64,000 nt of DNA from assembly GCA_035516255.1 (NCBI GenBank), contig DATJAL010000031.1, positions 124,001 through 188,000 of the forward strand, read 5' to 3'. This document shows, in pieces, positions 62,634 through 64,000 of the stretch. The notes under the pieces are model-generated. The model worked only from the letters and a program-made list of their open reading frames with translations, was not told the DNA's origin and searched no databases. Position 1 is the first letter of the stretch; every line of letters starts with the position of its first letter. The position numbers and the translations under genes are program-made. This DNA is from Chitinivibrionales bacterium. Its GTDB lineage: Bacteria > Fibrobacterota > Chitinivibrionia > Chitinivibrionales > FEN-1185.

Positions 62634-64000
62634 TTACATCTGCGTCTCCGCCATCCGCTTCAGCATCTGGTACTTCGCGTTGATCTGCTTCTGCGCCATG
62701 TCCATGAACTTCGCGCTCGCGTCCGGGTTAGTGCGCTGCAGGATCTTGTACCTGTTCTCGCGCATGGTGTAGTCGACGAGCGGCATGGTCGGGTCTTTGC
62801 TGTCAAGCTGCAGCGGGTTCTTGCCCTGCGCGGAAAGCGCCGGGTTGTACCGGTACAGCGGCCAGTGGCCCGAGGCCACCGCGTTTTTCTGCTCGGTGTA
62901 TCCCTCGAGCATGTCGATGCCCTGGTTGATGCACTGGGCATAGCACAGGACGAGCGACGGGCCGTTGTAGGCCTCCGCTTCCATGATCGCCTTCACCGCC
63001 TGCTGCGGATTGGCGCCCAGCGCGATCTTGGCGACAAAGATGTAGCCGTAGCTCATCGAGATGAGGCCCAGGTCTTTTTTGAACGTGGGCTTGCCGCCGG
63101 CCGCGAATTTCGCCACCGCGCCCATGGGCGTGGCCTTTGACGATTGGCCGCCGGTGTTGGAATACACCTCGGTGTCGAGCACCAGCAGGTTCACGTTGCG
63201 GTTGGCCGCGAGCACGTGGTCGAGTCCGCCGTAGCCGATGTCGTAGGCCCAGCCGTCGCCGCCGAACGCCCACACCGATTTCTTCGCCAGAAAATCGATG
63301 ACCGAGAGCAGTGACTTTGCCTCGCCCGACTTGTCTTTTGCGAGCGCGGCCTTTGTGCGGTCGATGCGGTTGCGCTGCGTCTCTATTTTCTCGGCGTCGG
63401 CCTGGTCTGCGGCGAGGATCTCGCCGAGGAGCGCCTTGGTCTCGGCGCCGCAGGATCCGGTCTCCATCATCTTCTTCGCCGCGGTCGCGGCGATGTCGTT
63501 GAATTTGTCAACGGCAAGCCGCATGCCGAACGCGACCTCGGCCGGGTCCTCGAACAGCGAGTTGTTCCAGGCCGGGCCGCGGCCGTCGGCGCGCTTGCAG
63601 TAGGGCGTGGTGGGCAGGTTGCCGCCGTAGATGGACGAACAGCCCGTGGCGTTGGCGATGATGGCCCGGTCGCCGAACAGCTGCGACACGAGCTTGATGT
63701 ACGGCGTTTCGCCGCAGCCCGCGCACGCGGACGAGAACTCGAACAGCGGCTTGACGAACTGGCTGCCCTTCATGGTATCTGTTTTGTAAAGTTTCGGGTC
63801 TGTTTCCGGGAGTTTAAGGAAGAACTCCCAGTTCTTCGCCTCGGCTTCGCGCAGCGGCGTTTGCGGCTGCATCACGATGGCATCGCCTTTGCCGGTCATG
63901 GGGCAGTTCTCGACGCACACGCCGCAGCCGGTGCAGTCTTCCACCGCCACCTGGAGCGTGTACTTGAGGCCCGCGTATTCTTTTCCCTTTGCGTCAACCG
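62634..64000 (-). CDS. nifJ: Pyruvate:ferredoxin oxidoreductase, C-terminal part, truncated by window edge
   Basis: The frame is open through the right edge, so only the last 455 or so residues of a roughly 1200-residue PFOR are seen; the methionine-like GTG at 63950 is internal. Visible: a 4Fe-4S motif VEDCTGCGVCVENCP, then the thiamine-diphosphate-binding domain with SSACAGCGETPY, NATGCSSIYGGNLP, FGGDGWAYDIGYGGLDHVL, DTEVYSNTGGQSSK and the distal Cys in LCYAQCINQG. It oxidises pyruvate to acetyl-CoA and reduces ferredoxin, an oxygen-sensitive anaerobic step that supplies reduced ferredoxin for Hdr/Nfn-type enzymes. Terminator directly downstream. Confidence 0.96.
   Translation of the reverse strand, partial: VDAKGKEYAGLKYTLQVAVEDCTGCGVCVENCPMTGKGDAIVMQPQTPLREAEAKNWEFFLKLPETDPKLYKTDTMKGSQFVKPLFEFSSACAGCGETPYIKLVSQLFGDRAIIANATGCSSIYGGNLPTTPYCKRADGRGPAWNNSLFEDPAEVAFGMRLAVDKFNDIAATAAKKMMETGSCGAETKALLGEILAADQADAEKIETQRNRIDRTKAALAKDKSGEAKSLLSVIDFLAKKSVWAFGGDGWAYDIGYGGLDHVLAANRNVNLLVLDTEVYSNTGGQSSKATPMGAVAKFAAGGKPTFKKDLGLISMSYGYIFVAKIALGANPQQAVKAIMEAEAYNGPSLVLCYAQCINQGIDMLEGYTEQKNAVASGHWPLYRYNPALSAQGKNPLQLDSKDPTMPLVDYTMRENRYKILQRTNPDASAKFMDMAQKQINAKYQMLKRMAETQM

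Noticed and set aside
1-64000. tRNA, rRNA, CRISPR arrays, integrases or insertion sequences
   Set aside because: I looked in the gaps and on both strands and found no cloverleaf-like TPsiC region, no regularly spaced repeats and no transposase or integrase motifs; absence is by eye only.

Overview
The window is a GC-rich stretch from what looks like an anaerobic, Gram-negative, heterotrophic bacterium. Three things point that way: flavin- and ferredoxin-based electron-bifurcating enzymes (HdrA-Flx, NfnAB) together with pyruvate:ferredoxin oxidoreductase; a type III glutamine synthetase and outer-membrane beta-barrel proteins; and secreted proteins with C-terminal type IX-like sorting modules. 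This combination fits the Fibrobacterota or a related FCB-group lineage, but that placement is inference; no rRNA, tRNA or CRISPR was seen. Both window ends cut genes (HdrA on the left, pyruvate:ferredoxin oxidoreductase on the right).

Layout. 1-5.1 kb: hdrA-flxD-flxC-flxB-flxA, an NAD(P)H-linked heterodisulfide-reductase-type electron-bifurcation module. 5.3-8.3 kb: an AT-richer orphan gene, a hybrid histidine kinase and a DUF805 membrane protein. 8.7-10.9 kb: nfnAB on the minus strand. 11.1-27.2 kb: a nitrogen-assimilation block with amtB1-glnB-outer-membrane protein, a class I glutamine amidotransferase, amtB2-glnK, a NifA-like sigma-54 activator, glutamine synthetase III and gltB-gltD. 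27.2-35.1 kb: the glutamine-consuming biosynthetic enzymes carA-carB, pyrG and purF; carA has a long leader containing an apparent attenuator. 35.3-41.5 kb: ychF, a five-PAS hybrid histidine kinase, mscL and a DUF3078 outer-membrane protein. 42.1-43.5 kb: glutamine synthetase I. 43.8-46.5 kb: a split spermidine-synthase-like membrane pair. 46.9-60.2 kb: secreted and envelope proteins (repeat protein, phosphoesterase, LTA-synthase-like sulfatase-fold enzyme, esterase, beta-helix protein, glycoside hydrolase family 2) with a few small housekeeping-type genes. 60.3-62.2 kb: an AT-rich patch with a DUF5677 gene and its overlapping partner. 62.6 kb to the end: pyruvate:ferredoxin oxidoreductase.

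How it works together. Four matches to the sigma-54 -24/-12 promoter (GG-N10-GC) and one near match lie directly upstream of amtB1, amtB2, gltB, glnA and glnN, and the only sigma-54 activator gene in the window sits among them. The likely picture is a locally encoded regulon: ammonium enters through two Amt channels gated by two different PII proteins, is fixed by two glutamine synthetases and GOGAT with NADPH that NfnAB can supply, and the glutamine is spent by CarA, PyrG and PurF encoded next door. The intergenic spaces carry several unrelated short inverted-repeat families and a diverged GC-rich dispersed element.
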